Shown: positions 15,611 through 23,719, numbered from the stretch's first letter. The stretch: DNA of 64,000 bases from Clostridia bacterium (GCA_017550625.1 JAFZOL010000006.1:21477-85476); one strand, 5' to 3'. The notes: generated by a model not told the origin, from the sequence alone. Numbers and translations are program-made.

Positions 15611-15629
15611 CGTATTTTTGGAGGTACGT

Positions 15630-17156
15630 ATGCTGGAATTACAGAATGTGACGCTGCGGCTGAAAAAGAACGACCGCGTGCTGATCGACGATTTTTCGTT
15701 TACGCTGCAAAGCCGGGATAAGGCGGTGATCATCGGCGAAGAGGGCGACGGCAAGTCGACGCTGTTGAAATGGATCGCCGACCCGGACGCGGTGGGCGGC
15801 TACTGTGAATGCGCGGGGAGCGCCGTGAAAAAGGGCGTGTGCGTCTATCTGCCGCAGTTCACGCCGCGGGACGTGGCTGAAAAAACCGTCGCCGAAGTGT
15901 TTGAAGGGACAAAAATATATCCGCACACGAAGCTGCTGCGCGGGCTCGGCATCGCGCCGGAAAAGCTTGCCGATTCGCAGCGGTTCGGCAGCCTCTCGGG
16001 CGGGGAGCAGGTGAAGCTGCGCCTCATAAGGCTCCTGATGGACGAGCCGGACATTCTGCTGCTGGACGAGCCGACCAACGACCTGGACATCGAAACGCTC
16101 GTCTGGTTGGAGCGCTTTTTGCAGCAGGACAGCCGCCCGGTGCTGTACGTTTCGCACGACGAGACGCTGATCGAGCGCACCGCGAACGTGATCATCCATC
16201 TGGAACAGCTGCAGGGGAAGACGAAGAGCCGCGTCTCGGTGATCCGCGGCCCGTACCGGGATTATCTGGCCGACCGGGAAAGCCGGTTCGCCCATCAGGC
16301 GCAGGTCGCCCGCAAGCAGCGCGAGGACCACGCCCGGCAGATGGAAAAATTCCGTCGGATCCGCGACAGCGTGGACCGCGCGCAGGAGACGATCTCACGC
16401 GCGGACCCCGCGGGCGGACGGCTGCTGAAAAAGAAAATGCACGCCGTGCAGTCGATGGGACGGCGCTTTGAGCGGGAACAAGCGAATTTCACGGAGTTTC
16501 CGGAGTCGGAGGATGCGATCCTCGCCTCGTTCGACGAGGCCGTCACCTTGCCGGCGGGCAAGACCGTGCTGGAGCTGCCGGATACCCGGCTCGAGATCGG
16601 CGGCCGGCTGCTCGCAGAAAACGTGCGGCTGACCGTCCGCGGCGGCGAGCATATCGGCATCACCGGCAGAAACGGGGCGGGCAAATCCACGCTGCTGCGC
16701 CTGATCAGGGAGAAGCTGAACGACCGAAAGGACCTGAACGTGGGCTATATGCCGCAAAACTACGCCGAGCTTTTGGACCCCGACCGGTCGCCGGTGGACT
16801 TTCTCGCGCCGGACGGCAAAAAAGAGGCCGTGACCCGGGCGCGGACATATCTCGGCAGCATGCGCTTTACACGCCCCGAAATGACCGGCAAGATCGGCGA
16901 GCTGAGCGGCGGCCAGCAGGCGAAGATCCTGCTGCTGGGCATGGTGCTCTCGGGCGTCAACGTGCTGCTGCTGGACGAACCGACGCGCAATTTCAGCCCG
17001 CTGTCCGGGCCGGTGGTCCGGGCGGCGCTTGCCGGCTTCGGCGGCACGATCATATGCGTGTCACACGACAGAAAGTTTTTGCGCGAAGTGTGCGGCGGGA
17101 TACTCGAACTGACGGAAGCGGGCCTTGTTTCATTAGACCCGGATGAGCTTGGGTGA
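15630..17156 (+). CDS. ABC-F family ATPase, likely ribosome protection (antibiotic resistance) protein
   Basis: The protein has 508 residues, starting behind GGAGG. It has two nucleotide-binding domains joined by a charged linker of about 80 residues (around 210-290), and no membrane segments. Domain 1 has GEEGDGKSTL, LSGGEQVKLRL, LLLDEPTNDLD and VSHDETL. Domain 2 has GRNGAGKSTL, LSGGQQAKILL, LLLDEPTRNFSPLSG and VSHDRKF. The DEPTRNFSPLSG form of the second Walker B is, to my knowledge, shared with ABC-F proteins that free the ribosome of lincosamides, streptogramins A and pleuromutilins. It would act on the 50S subunit. The leader peptide and attenuator upstream fit drug-induced expression. 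The drug spectrum cannot be read from sequence. Confidence 0.9.
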   Translation: MLELQNVTLRLKKNDRVLIDDFSFTLQSRDKAVIIGEEGDGKSTLLKWIADPDAVGGYCECAGSAVKKGVCVYLPQFTPRDVAEKTVAEVFEGTKIYPHTKLLRGLGIAPEKLADSQRFGSLSGGEQVKLRLIRLLMDEPDILLLDEPTNDLDIETLVWLERFLQQDSRPVLYVSHDETLIERTANVIIHLEQLQGKTKSRVSVIRGPYRDYLADRESRFAHQAQVARKQREDHARQMEKFRRIRDSVDRAQETISRADPAGGRLLKKKMHAVQSMGRRFEREQANFTEFPESEDAILASFDEAVTLPAGKTVLELPDTRLEIGGRLLAENVRLTVRGGEHIGITGRNGAGKSTLLRLIREKLNDRKDLNVGYMPQNYAELLDPDRSPVDFLAPDGKKEAVTRARTYLGSMRFTRPEMTGKIGELSGGQQAKILLLGMVLSGVNVLLLDEPTRNFSPLSGPVVRAALAGFGGTIICVSHDRKFLREVCGGILELTEAGLVSLDPDELG

Positions 17157-17191
17157 AAAAGTCGCAAAGAGAAAAAGCGATTTCGTTTTAT

Positions 17192-17227
17192 AAAAAACCG
17201 CTGTTTCCTTTTGACGGATAACAGCGG
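17192..17227 (-). terminator. Terminator of the four-helix bundle gene
   Basis: Minus strand arms CCGCTGTT and AACAGCGG with a 14-nt loop, followed by TTTTTT. It lies between convergent genes, and the plus side lacks a T-run. Confidence 0.8.
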
Positions 17228-17247
17228 AATTCATTATGAGATTTTCA

Positions 17248-17601
17248 TTACTGCTGGTTTTCTTTGGCTGTTCGGCACGAGGTAACCAACATCACACGAA
17301 TGGCTGTGCACTGCTCTTTAAGCGATTTATATGTCGCCTCGTCAATGTATTGCGTGCGGTACAGCAGCTCGATCCAATAGCCCGTTTCGCTTGCTTCCTT
17401 GAGCGCGATTTCGAGCTTGGAGATGAAATCCTTTTTGCCCTGCGCGTAGTTCGCTTCGTAAATGTTCGCGCCGATGGAGGTGCCGGAGCGGCCGATCTGA
17501 TTGGCAATCACCGTTTCGTGTTTTGATTTGAGGTCTTTTACAAGGTTGATGATCTGAACGGAAAAGTCCATTGATTTATCTGCAAGTTTGTTTTCTTTCA
17601 T
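17248..17601 (-). CDS. Four-helix bundle protein (23S rRNA IVP / bAvd-like)
   Basis: The protein has 117 residues, starting behind GGAGG. Segments MDFSVQIINLVKDL, VIANQIGRSGTSIGANIYEAN, KKDFISKLEIALKEASETGYWI and LKEQCTAIRVMLVTSCRT match the family first seen as proteins encoded in 23S rRNA intervening sequences. Members form pentameric four-helix bundles, and relatives act as accessory proteins (bAvd) of diversity-generating retroelements. No reverse transcriptase, variable repeat or rRNA gene is near, so this is a solitary member with unknown role. It has its own promoter and terminator. Confidence 0.92.
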   Translation of the reverse strand: MKENKLADKSMDFSVQIINLVKDLKSKHETVIANQIGRSGTSIGANIYEANYAQGKKDFISKLEIALKEASETGYWIELLYRTQYIDEATYKSLKEQCTAIRVMLVTSCRTAKENQQ

Positions 17602-17630
17602 AGAACAGGCCTCCGTTGTCTAATAAAACA

Positions 17631-17659
17631 AGTATAGAACAAAAGCGGAAAAAAGTCAA
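17631..17659 (-). promoter_or_regulatory. Promoter of the four-helix bundle gene
   Basis: Minus strand TTGACT, 17-bp spacer, TATACT. Confidence 0.75.
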
Positions 17660-17835
17660 TGATGTCGCCGCCTTTGGCGGCTGATGATGCTTCTCCGCTT
17701 ACGCTCCGAAATGATGCAGATCGCTGCGCGATCAATGATGCGATGTTTGCCCTCACGTGCCGCAGGCACACATCATCAGCGAAGCGGCATCATTGCCGCA
17801 GGCAGCATCATTTGCCCGACAGGGCAAACATCATT
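17660..17835. repeat. Nested palindromic repeat array, atgatg/catcat linkers
   Basis: A run of hairpins (CGCCGCCTTTGGCGGC, GATCGCTGCGCGATC, GTGCCGCAGGCAC, TGCCGCAGGCA, TTTGCCCGACAGGGCAAA) is joined by ATGATG linkers in the left half and CATCAT linkers in the right half. The architecture is the same as at 4955-5146 with a different linker word. The array lies between the four-helix gene promoter and the tmRNA terminator. Confidence 0.85.
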
Positions 17836-17879
17836 CCACCAAACCAAAAGCCGCCCTTGGGCGGCTTTTGGTTTGGTGG
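17836..17879 (-). terminator. Long inverted repeat overlapping the tmRNA 3' end
   Basis: Perfect 20-bp arms (CCACCAAACCAAAAGCCGCC and its complement) with a 4-nt loop. One arm begins inside the encoded CCA and acceptor of ssrA. As a terminator on the minus strand it lacks a good T-run after the hairpin (GGTGGAATGATG follows), so a processing role is equally possible. Confidence 0.6.
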
Positions 17880-18226
17880 AAGCGAGGGGAGTCGAACCCC
17901 TGTCCGAAAACCCATCCTTCCGACTTTCTACGAGCGTAGTTCCTTATTTAGATCTCGTCCTTGCCGGCGCGAAGGAACACGCTCCGGTTCGGACCAGCCT
18001 CATTGTGCGTGACGAAGTATGAGGTATCGATCGTGCACGTTCACCGCTGGTCGACGCCTTGGTCCCGGGCCGCGGTGCTCCCGGGCAAGACGGCTGCGGC
18101 CCTTAGGCGGCAGCTAAAACAGTATTGCTGTTGTTATTTATTTTAGAGGTTGGAGCTTTTATAGAGGTTCCCCGCCTCTGCTCGCTTATCGAAGCTCAAG
18201 ATCCCCGTCGAAATCCTTTCGCTCCC
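17874..18226 (-). ncRNA. ssrA: Transfer-messenger RNA
   Basis: A one-piece tmRNA of 353 nt. The 5' end GGGAGCGAAAGGATTTCGAC pairs over seven positions with the 3' CGCTTCC, followed by ACCA with CCA encoded. The T-arm GGGGTTCGACTCCCC is intact. The tag frame (18103-18144) reads KINNNSNTVLAAA then TAA, giving the expected hydrophobic proteolysis signal; the exact resume codon is taken as AAA. It rescues stalled ribosomes together with SmpB, whose gene lies 70 bp upstream in the same direction. No clear promoter lies between, so it may be processed from the smpB transcript. Confidence 0.96.
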
Positions 18227-18245
18227 AGATTGGCCGCGCTCTGCG

Positions 18246-18290
18246 CGGCGGGTGCACGGGTGCGTGGGTGCACGGGTGCACGGGAAAACA
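18246..18290. repeat. GTGCACGGG-type short tandem repeat
   Basis: Repeats of GGGTGCACGGGTGC with small changes lie between smpB and ssrA. The same word occurs at 23617-23631 and, inverted, at 23759-23796. Confidence 0.8.
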
Positions 18291-18295
18291 ATGAA

Positions 18296-18760
18296 TCAGC
18301 TGCGCTCCTTTAAGGTGCGGTCGATGCTGCGTTTGGCGTCCTTTTCGGCGGCGGCTGCGCGTTTGTCGTAGAGCTTTTTGCCCTTGCAGAGCCCGAGCTC
18401 TAATTTCGCGCGGCCCTTGACGAAGTAGACGGACAGGGGGATCATAGCATATCCCTGCTGCTTTGTCAAGCCGAAGAGCTTGTTGATCTCGCGCTTGTGC
18501 ATGAGCAGGCGCTTCGGGCGCAGCGGATCGCGGTTGAAGATGTTGCCCTTTTCGTAGGGGCTTATATGCATGTTGAGGGCGAAGATCTCGCCGTCCTTGA
18601 TGGAGCAGTAGGCGTCCTTGAGGTTGACTCTGCCCTCGCGGATGCTTTTGACCTCGGTGCCGTAGAGCTCGAGGCCGGCCTCATAGGTCTCTTCGACGAA
18701 GTAGTCGTGATACGCCTTTTTGTTGCGCGACACCACGGTTTTTTCATCGGGCATGGGCAT
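18296..18760 (-). CDS. smpB: SsrA-binding protein SmpB
   Basis: The protein has 154 residues, normal for the family. Hallmarks: [20 protein letters not shown] at the N-terminus, [41 protein letters not shown], and the basic tail [20 protein letters not shown], which threads into the mRNA channel. The start is chosen at 18760 because AAAGGGGGACGA lies before it. It binds the tRNA-like part of tmRNA and delivers it to stalled ribosomes. It lies 44 bp after argS and 70 bp before ssrA on the same strand, probably in one unit DUF1934-argS-smpB-ssrA. Confidence 0.98.
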   Translation of the reverse strand: MPMPDEKTVVSRNKKAYHDYFVEETYEAGLELYGTEVKSIREGRVNLKDAYCSIKDGEIFALNMHISPYEKGNIFNRDPLRPKRLLMHKREINKLFGLTKQQGYAMIPLSVYFVKGRAKLELGLCKGKKLYDKRAAAAEKDAKRSIDRTLKERS

Positions 18761-18804
18761 TCGTCCCCCTTTCTTTCTTTTTCATTTTACGTTGCGCGCG
18801 GGGT

Positions 18805-20493
18805 TTACATGCTCTCCGGCGCGTCGACTTTCAGGAGGCCGAGGAGGTTCCTGAGCACTGTGCGGGTGCACTCGCACAGACAAAGGCGCGCGGCCGTGAG
18901 ATCCTTATCCTCGCTCTCGACGCGGCAGGCGTTGTAGAACTTGTGGAAGAGGGTGCTGAGATCGAGCGCGAAGCGCGTGATGCGCGAGGGATCGAGCGCC
19001 TTCGCGGCGGATTCGACCTCGAGCGCGAGGGTGGAGATGAAGCGGATGAGCTCCTTTTCTTCGGGGGCGGTGAGCAGGGCCGTCTGGGCGGCGGTGGCGC
19101 CGTCGTACGCGACGCCCTTTTCGTCCATCTTGCGGAAGATGGAGCAGATGCGCGCGTGCGCATACTGGCAGTAATACACCGGGTTCTTGCTGGACTCGCT
19201 GACCGCGAGGTCGAGGTCGAAGTCGCAGTGGGTGTTCGCCTCGCGCATGTTGAAGAAGAAGCGCGCGGCGTCGATCGGGACCTCCTCGAGCAGGGTGACG
19301 AGGGTGATGGCCTTGCCCGAGCGCTTCGAAAGCTTGACGGCCTCGCCGTCCTTCACGAGGCGCACCATCTGCATGAGCACGACCTGCAGGCGGTCGGGGT
19401 CCACGCCCAGCGCCTGCAAAGTCGCCTTGAGGCGCGGCACGTAGCCGTGATGGTCCGCGCCGAGGATATCCACGGCGAGATCGAATTGACGTTCGACAAG
19501 CTTATTGTAATGATACGCGATATCGGGCACGATATACGTGAAAAAGCCGTTGGAGCGGCGGAGCACGAAATCTTTGTCGCAGCCGAACTGCTCGGCCTTG
19601 AACCACAGCGCGCCGTCGGCTTCGTAGGTGTAGCCGCGCTCGGTGAGCAGGTCCACCACGCGGGCGGCCGCGCCGGAGTTGTGCAGGTCGCTCTCGTGGA
19701 ACCAGGTGTCGTATTTGATCTTGTATTTCAGAAGGTCGCGCTCGAGGCCCGCGACGTTGAGCGGCAGGGCGTAGTCCACCAGCGCCTTGCGGCGCTCTTC
19801 TTCGGAGGCGTGGAGATACTTGTCGCCCCAGATCGCGGCGAATTTCTCGGCGTGGTCGATGATATCCTGCCCGTGGTAGGAATCCTCGGGCATCTCGACG
19901 GGGTCGCCGAAGTGCTGACGGTAGCGGATATCGAGGCTCAAACCGAACTTTTCGATCTGGTTGCCGCCGTCGTTGATATAGAACTCGCGCTCGGTGTAAT
20001 AGCCCGCCCACGAGAGCAGCTCGGCGAGGCAGTCGCCCATGGCGCCGCCGCGGGCGTTGCCCACGTGCATGGGGCCGGTGGGGTTGGCGGAGACGAACTC
20101 GACGAGCGCGCGCTTGCCCGCGAAGAGGTCGGACCGGCCGTAGGACTCCCCTTTTGCGCGCACGTCGGCGAGCACGTCGGAATAGAACGACGCGCCGAGG
20201 GTGAAATTGAGGAAGCCCGCGCCCGCGGCCTCGCATTTCTCGAAGTAGGTGCCCGTGAGGTCCATGCGTTCGAGGATGGCGTTCGCGATCATGATGGGGG
20301 CCTTGCGGAAAGCCCTGGCGTTGGCCATGGCCGCGTTGGTGGAAAAGTCGCCGTTTTTGCGGTCGGCGGGCACCTCGACCTGGAACGGAAGAGGCTCGGC
20401 TTCGGGCAGGGCGCCGTCCGCGACGGCCTTATTGAGGGCGGCGGTCACGAGGTCGGTGATCTGCCGCTGGGCGATCCTTGGAATATCGTTCAT
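18805..20493 (-). CDS. argS: Arginyl-tRNA synthetase
   Basis: The protein has 562 residues, class I synthetase. The ATG at 20493 is used because GAGGAGG sits 10 bp before it. It has an N-terminal Add1-like domain with FQVEVPADRKNGDFSTNAA, the HIGH-type motif HVGNARGGAMGD, and the KMSKS-type motif VKLSKRSGKAITL. The anticodon-binding DALR domain ends with FHKFYNACRVE and LGLLKVDAPESM. It charges tRNA-Arg in the cytosol. It follows the DUF1934 gene by 14 bp, an order also found in Bacillus (ywiB-argS). Promoter at 20952-20980. Confidence 0.98.
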   Translation of the reverse strand: MNDIPRIAQRQITDLVTAALNKAVADGALPEAEPLPFQVEVPADRKNGDFSTNAAMANARAFRKAPIMIANAILERMDLTGTYFEKCEAAGAGFLNFTLGASFYSDVLADVRAKGESYGRSDLFAGKRALVEFVSANPTGPMHVGNARGGAMGDCLAELLSWAGYYTEREFYINDGGNQIEKFGLSLDIRYRQHFGDPVEMPEDSYHGQDIIDHAEKFAAIWGDKYLHASEEERRKALVDYALPLNVAGLERDLLKYKIKYDTWFHESDLHNSGAAARVVDLLTERGYTYEADGALWFKAEQFGCDKDFVLRRSNGFFTYIVPDIAYHYNKLVERQFDLAVDILGADHHGYVPRLKATLQALGVDPDRLQVVLMQMVRLVKDGEAVKLSKRSGKAITLVTLLEEVPIDAARFFFNMREANTHCDFDLDLAVSESSKNPVYYCQYAHARICSIFRKMDEKGVAYDGATAAQTALLTAPEEKELIRFISTLALEVESAAKALDPSRITRFALDLSTLFHKFYNACRVESEDKDLTAARLCLCECTRTVLRNLLGLLKVDAPESM

Positions 20494-20507
20494 AATGCTT
20501 TTCCTCC

Positions 20508-20918
20508 TCACGAGATCGTGATGCGCATCTTTTTCTGCGCGGTCAGCTCGCCGTTGAAATCAATGGTGTAGTCGAGGCTCAGCTCGCCCCCGTTTTCGCC
20601 GACCTCGCTTTTTAGCCCGAGGCCGTAGACGCCCATCATCAGGTCGCCGTAGGGGGTGGAATACTGGCAGTTGTGCCGCTTGCCCTTCTCCACCGTGATC
20701 TCGGTGGTGATGTCGCCCCGGCGCACGATGGACGCGCACTTGCGGTTCTGCACGCGGATCACGGTTTTGCTTTTCATGCCGCCGCCGTAGTCCTCGTTAT
20801 ATGAGATCATATAGTTTTCCGGATCCCCGCGGAGATACCCCTTGGTGGTGATCTCCACCGCGTCCTCGCCCTCGAACGTGGACTGCAGATCCGTGATGCG
20901 GATGGTTCGTTCTTTCAT
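20508..20918 (-). CDS. DUF1934 (YwiB-like) beta-barrel protein
   Basis: The protein has 136 residues; the second ATG (20918) is preferred because AGAGAAG lies 8 bp before it. It is a lipocalin-like DUF1934 domain with alternating strands, containing YMISYNEDYGGGMKSKTVIRV, YSTPYGDLMMGVYG and LSLDYTIDFNGELTAQKKMRITI. The function is not known; the family is recurrently found upstream of argS in Firmicutes. Its stop lies just before the argS ribosome site, so the genes are coupled. Confidence 0.92.
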   Translation of the reverse strand: MKERTIRITDLQSTFEGEDAVEITTKGYLRGDPENYMISYNEDYGGGMKSKTVIRVQNRKCASIVRRGDITTEITVEKGKRHNCQYSTPYGDLMMGVYGLGLKSEVGENGGELSLDYTIDFNGELTAQKKMRITIS

Positions 20919-20951
20919 AAGCATTCTTCTCTGTATATAAAATGGTATTTT

Positions 20952-20980
20952 ATCATAACACAGTCCGCGCGAAAAATCAA
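20952..20980 (-). promoter_or_regulatory. Promoter of the DUF1934-argS-smpB unit
   Basis: Minus strand TTGATT, 17-bp spacer, TATGAT. Confidence 0.75.
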
Positions 20981-21007
20981 GTGTTTTCGGAAGCGGGAAA
21001 CATTGAC

Positions 21008-21032
21008 AAAAAAAGACCGCCGTGAGGCGGTC
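21008..21032 (-). terminator. Terminator of the GH130-EEP operon
   Basis: Minus strand GACCGCC, 4-nt loop, GGCGGTC, then TTTTTTT. Confidence 0.9.
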
Positions 21033-21045
21033 GGGATGATGTTTG

Positions 21046-21945
21046 TCACGAGAGTTTGAATTTTAATTCGATCGGGAAATGGTCCGACGGGTAGACGCCG
21101 TCGTAGGTGGTGCGCACGACTTTGTAAGACAGCGGTTCGAAGCCGGTTTTGGAGATCATGAAATAGTCGATGTTCTCTCTGTCGAGCGTTTCGCCGAATC
21201 TCTGGAAGGTGGCGCCGGAATCGGTGGAGGGGCAGACGTATTTCGCGTCGAGGAAGTTCTCGGTGGCGGCCTTGTAGGTCGACGAGCTTTCGCCGGCGTT
21301 GAGGTCGCCCATGATGATCGACGGATAGCCGCCGAAGGCCCTGATTTTGTCGAGGATGACCTTGATGCCGCCGATGCGCGCCTCGTCCGACACGTGGTCG
21401 AGGTGGGTGTTGAACACCACGAGCTGCTTGCCGGTGGCGTTTTCGGTGAGGATGACGTAGGAGCACACGCGGTTGAACGCCGCGCCCCAGCTTTTGGACA
21501 TCACGTCGGGCGTTTCGGAGAGCCAGAACGAGCCCTTGTCGACGAGGGTGAAGCGCGAAACGTTATAGAAGACCGGGCAGCCCTCGTGCAGAGGCGAATT
21601 GTCGCGGTAGTCGATCACGGAATCGTAGCCCCGCAGGGTCTTCGTGAGGTACGAATAGTGCATCGGCGTGACCTCCTGGAAGCCGATGATGTCGGGGGCT
21701 GAGGCTTTGACGTTTTCGACGATCAGCTTCGCGCGGTAGAACCAGCTCCGCTTGAAGAAGTCAAGCGGCGACCAGCAGCGGACGTTTGACGAGAGCACCG
21801 TGATCTCGTCCGTGGGTTCGGCGGCGGAGATATCGAAGGTCTCGCGGTCGCTCCAATAGCGCGGGAGGTAGAAGCCCTCGACCGCGACCGCGACGAGGAT
21901 GAGCGCGAGCAGGACGAGCAGGACGCGTTTGAGACCCTTTTTCAT
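21046..21945 (-). CDS. Membrane-anchored endonuclease/exonuclease/phosphatase family protein
   Basis: The protein has 299 residues with an N-terminal signal-anchor (LKRVLLVLLALILVAVAVEGFYL) that places the domain outside. The DNase I-like (EEP) core shows VLSSNVRCW (first Asn), IGFQEV (Glu), FNTHLDH, IIMGDLNAGES (Asp-x-Asn) and the closing YPSDHFPIELKF. The family cleaves phosphodiester bonds in nucleic acids, phosphoinositides or sphingomyelin; the target here is unknown. Its ATG follows the GH130 stop by 4 bp, so both are made from one mRNA. A fragment of a related gene remains at 11354. Confidence 0.92.
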   Translation of the reverse strand: MKKGLKRVLLVLLALILVAVAVEGFYLPRYWSDRETFDISAAEPTDEITVLSSNVRCWSPLDFFKRSWFYRAKLIVENVKASAPDIIGFQEVTPMHYSYLTKTLRGYDSVIDYRDNSPLHEGCPVFYNVSRFTLVDKGSFWLSETPDVMSKSWGAAFNRVCSYVILTENATGKQLVVFNTHLDHVSDEARIGGIKVILDKIRAFGGYPSIIMGDLNAGESSSTYKAATENFLDAKYVCPSTDSGATFQRFGETLDRENIDYFMISKTGFEPLSYKVVRTTYDGVYPSDHFPIELKFKLS

Positions 21946-21949
21946 GGGA

Positions 21950-22903
21950 TCATCCCCCGATCATGTCGTGCTCTTTGATGAACTTCACGGTATCGTCCAC
22001 GGTCGTGAACGCGAGGCCCACGACGGTGTCGGCGCCGCCGTAATAGATCGCGATGCGCCCGGTCCCGGCGTCGGTGAGGGCGGCGCAGGGGAACACGACG
22101 TTCGGCACGTCGCCCACGAACTCGTAGAGTTCACGCGGCGAGAGCAGATAGCAGTCCGCGCGGTGCAGGACCTTCCACGGCTCGTTTATATCGGTGATCA
22201 TGGCGCCCATCGAATAGGTGAAGCCGTTGCACGACGTGATGACGCCGTGATAGAAGCACAGCCACCCTTCGTCGGTCTCGATGGGCGTGGGGCCCGCGCC
22301 GACCTTGGTCATCTCCCAGTTGTTGACGGGAGAGATCACGAAGCGGTGTTTGCCCCAGTAGGTGAGGTCGGGCGACTGGCTGAGGAAAATGTCGCCGTAG
22401 GGGGTGTGGCCCTTGTCGCACGGGCGGGTGAAGAGCATGTAGTTGCCGCCCACCTTGCGCGGGAAGAGCACGCCGTTGCGCGATACGGGCAGAACGGCGT
22501 TTTCGTAGCGGTCCCACGTTTCGAAGTCGTCGGTCGCCGCGATGCCGATCGAAGTGCCCTTGTCGGTGTGGCAGACCCACGAGAGGAAGTATCTGCCGTC
22601 GAGGAACGTCAGGCGCGGGTCGTAGCCGCGGAAGATCTTTTCGTCGTTGAGCTTCCAGTGGACGCCGTCGGCGCTCTCGCCGGTGACGAGATACTGCTCG
22701 CGCGTGATATCGTCGAGCCGGAAGACGCCGCGGAACGTGCCCTTATAGGGCACGACGGCGGAGTTAAAAATGGAGTTGGCGTCCTTTACCGCCGTGCGGT
22801 CGATAATGGGGTTGCCGGAATACCGCCAGACGGGTTCGGTGCTGCCGGCGGGGCGGTCCTGCCACGGGATATTCGGGAGAGCGTTGCCGATGATGTGTGC
22901 CAT
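21950..22903 (-). CDS. GH130 family glycoside phosphorylase/hydrolase
   Basis: The protein has 317 residues with no signal peptide, so it is cytosolic. Five-bladed beta-propeller motifs of GH130 are visible: NPIIDRTAVKDANSIFNSAV, the catalytic-Asp region FRGYDPRLTFLDG, WEMTKVGAGPTPIETDEGWL, FYHGV and a C-terminal IAIYYGGADTVVGLA. The family acts on beta-mannosides, usually as phosphorylases for mannosyl-glucose or mannooligosaccharides, some as beta-1,2-mannosidases. Which it is cannot be decided here. It leads a two-gene operon with the EEP protein and complements the GH3 enzyme. Confidence 0.93.
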   Translation of the reverse strand: MAHIIGNALPNIPWQDRPAGSTEPVWRYSGNPIIDRTAVKDANSIFNSAVVPYKGTFRGVFRLDDITREQYLVTGESADGVHWKLNDEKIFRGYDPRLTFLDGRYFLSWVCHTDKGTSIGIAATDDFETWDRYENAVLPVSRNGVLFPRKVGGNYMLFTRPCDKGHTPYGDIFLSQSPDLTYWGKHRFVISPVNNWEMTKVGAGPTPIETDEGWLCFYHGVITSCNGFTYSMGAMITDINEPWKVLHRADCYLLSPRELYEFVGDVPNVVFPCAALTDAGTGRIAIYYGGADTVVGLAFTTVDDTVKFIKEHDMIGG

Positions 22904-22936
22904 GATACGACCTCTTTTCGTTTGGTTTTCGCTTTC

Positions 22937-22965
22937 ATCTTAACATACGCCCGCGCGCATGTAAA
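22937..22965 (-). promoter_or_regulatory. Promoter of the GH130 operon
   Basis: Minus strand TTTACA, 17-bp spacer, TAAGAT. It is divergent from the ppa promoter 30 bp away. Confidence 0.65.
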
Positions 22966-22994
22966 GAAATTTCGGCCAAATTCGCAAAAAACTA

Positions 22995-23023
22995 TTGTAG
23001 GCGGAACAAAACTGTGGTAAGAT
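22995..23023 (+). promoter_or_regulatory. Promoter of ppa
   Basis: TTGTAG, 17-bp spacer, TAAGAT, 29 bp before the ATG. Confidence 0.6.
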
Positions 23024-23052
23024 AAAGAGTATTCAAACGAGGAGGCAGCAGC

Positions 23053-23592
23053 ATGGTCAACAATATCTGGCATTCCATCGACCCCAACCGCGTCAAGCCC
23101 GAGGACTTCATCGCCGTGGTGGAGATCCCGAAGGGCAGCAAAAACAAATACGAGCTCGACAAGGAGACGGGCCTCATCATTCTGGACCGCATCCTGTTCA
23201 CCTCCACGCACTACCCCGCGAACTACGGGTTTATACCGCTGACCTACGCCGACGACTTCGACCCGCTCGACGTGCTGGTGCTCTCATCTGAGGCCCTGCA
23301 TCCCCTGACCCTCGTGCGGTGCTACCCCATCGGCGTGATCCGCATGCTCGACAACGGCCGCGCCGACGAGAAGATCATCGCGGTGCCCTATTCGGACCCG
23401 ATGTATAACTCCTACCGCTCCATCTTCGCCCTGCCGAAGCACACCTACGACGAGATGACGCATTTCTTCTCGGTGTATAAGACGCTCGAAAAGAAAGAGA
23501 CCGTGGTGGACGAGGTCCAGGACCGCGACGCCGCCGTGGACGTGATCGCGAGGGCGATCGAGGGGTATAAGGCGAAGTTCCCGAAAGAATGA
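23053..23592 (+). CDS. ppa: Family I inorganic pyrophosphatase
   Basis: The protein has 179 residues, the usual size for soluble family I PPases. Motifs: IPKGSKNKYELDKETG (substrate-binding Lys and Glu), HYPANYGFIP, the metal-binding DDFDPLDVLVL, and a second acidic set in NGRADEKIIAVPYSDP. The C-terminal helix begins HFFSVYKTLEKKE. It splits PPi to two phosphates and pulls biosynthetic reactions forward. GAGG precedes the ATG. Monocistronic; a terminator follows only after the repeat tract at about 23685. Confidence 0.97.
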   Translation: MVNNIWHSIDPNRVKPEDFIAVVEIPKGSKNKYELDKETGLIILDRILFTSTHYPANYGFIPLTYADDFDPLDVLVLSSEALHPLTLVRCYPIGVIRMLDNGRADEKIIAVPYSDPMYNSYRSIFALPKHTYDEMTHFFSVYKTLEKKETVVDEVQDRDAAVDVIARAIEGYKAKFPKE

Positions 23593-23611
23593 AAAAGGCC
23601 GCGCACGGCGC

Positions 23612-23672
23612 GGCGGGTTCACGGGTGCACGAAAGAATGCAAAATGCAAAATGCAAAATACAAAATACAGAA
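23612..23672. repeat. GTGCAC and period-7 ATGCAAA tandem repeat
   Basis: GGGTTCACGGGTGCACG is followed by ATGCAAA x3, ATACAAA, ATACAGA. The period-7 tract recurs at 45748-45770. Confidence 0.85.
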
Positions 23673-23684
23673 TCAAATGAAACG

Positions 23685-23719
23685 CGCCGGGGGCTTGATC
23701 GGGCCTCCGGCGGTTTTTT
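23685..23719 (+). terminator. Terminator downstream of ppa
   Basis: 10-bp stem CGCCGGGGGC with GCCTCCGGCG (one G-U pair), then GTTTTTT. Confidence 0.85.

Noticed and set aside
17248..17601. Diversity-generating retroelement
   Set aside because: Only the bAvd-like protein is present; no reverse transcriptase and no template or variable repeat were seen within the window.
18943..20571. 542-codon plus-strand frame opposite argS
   Set aside because: Antisense shadow of an unmistakable argS.
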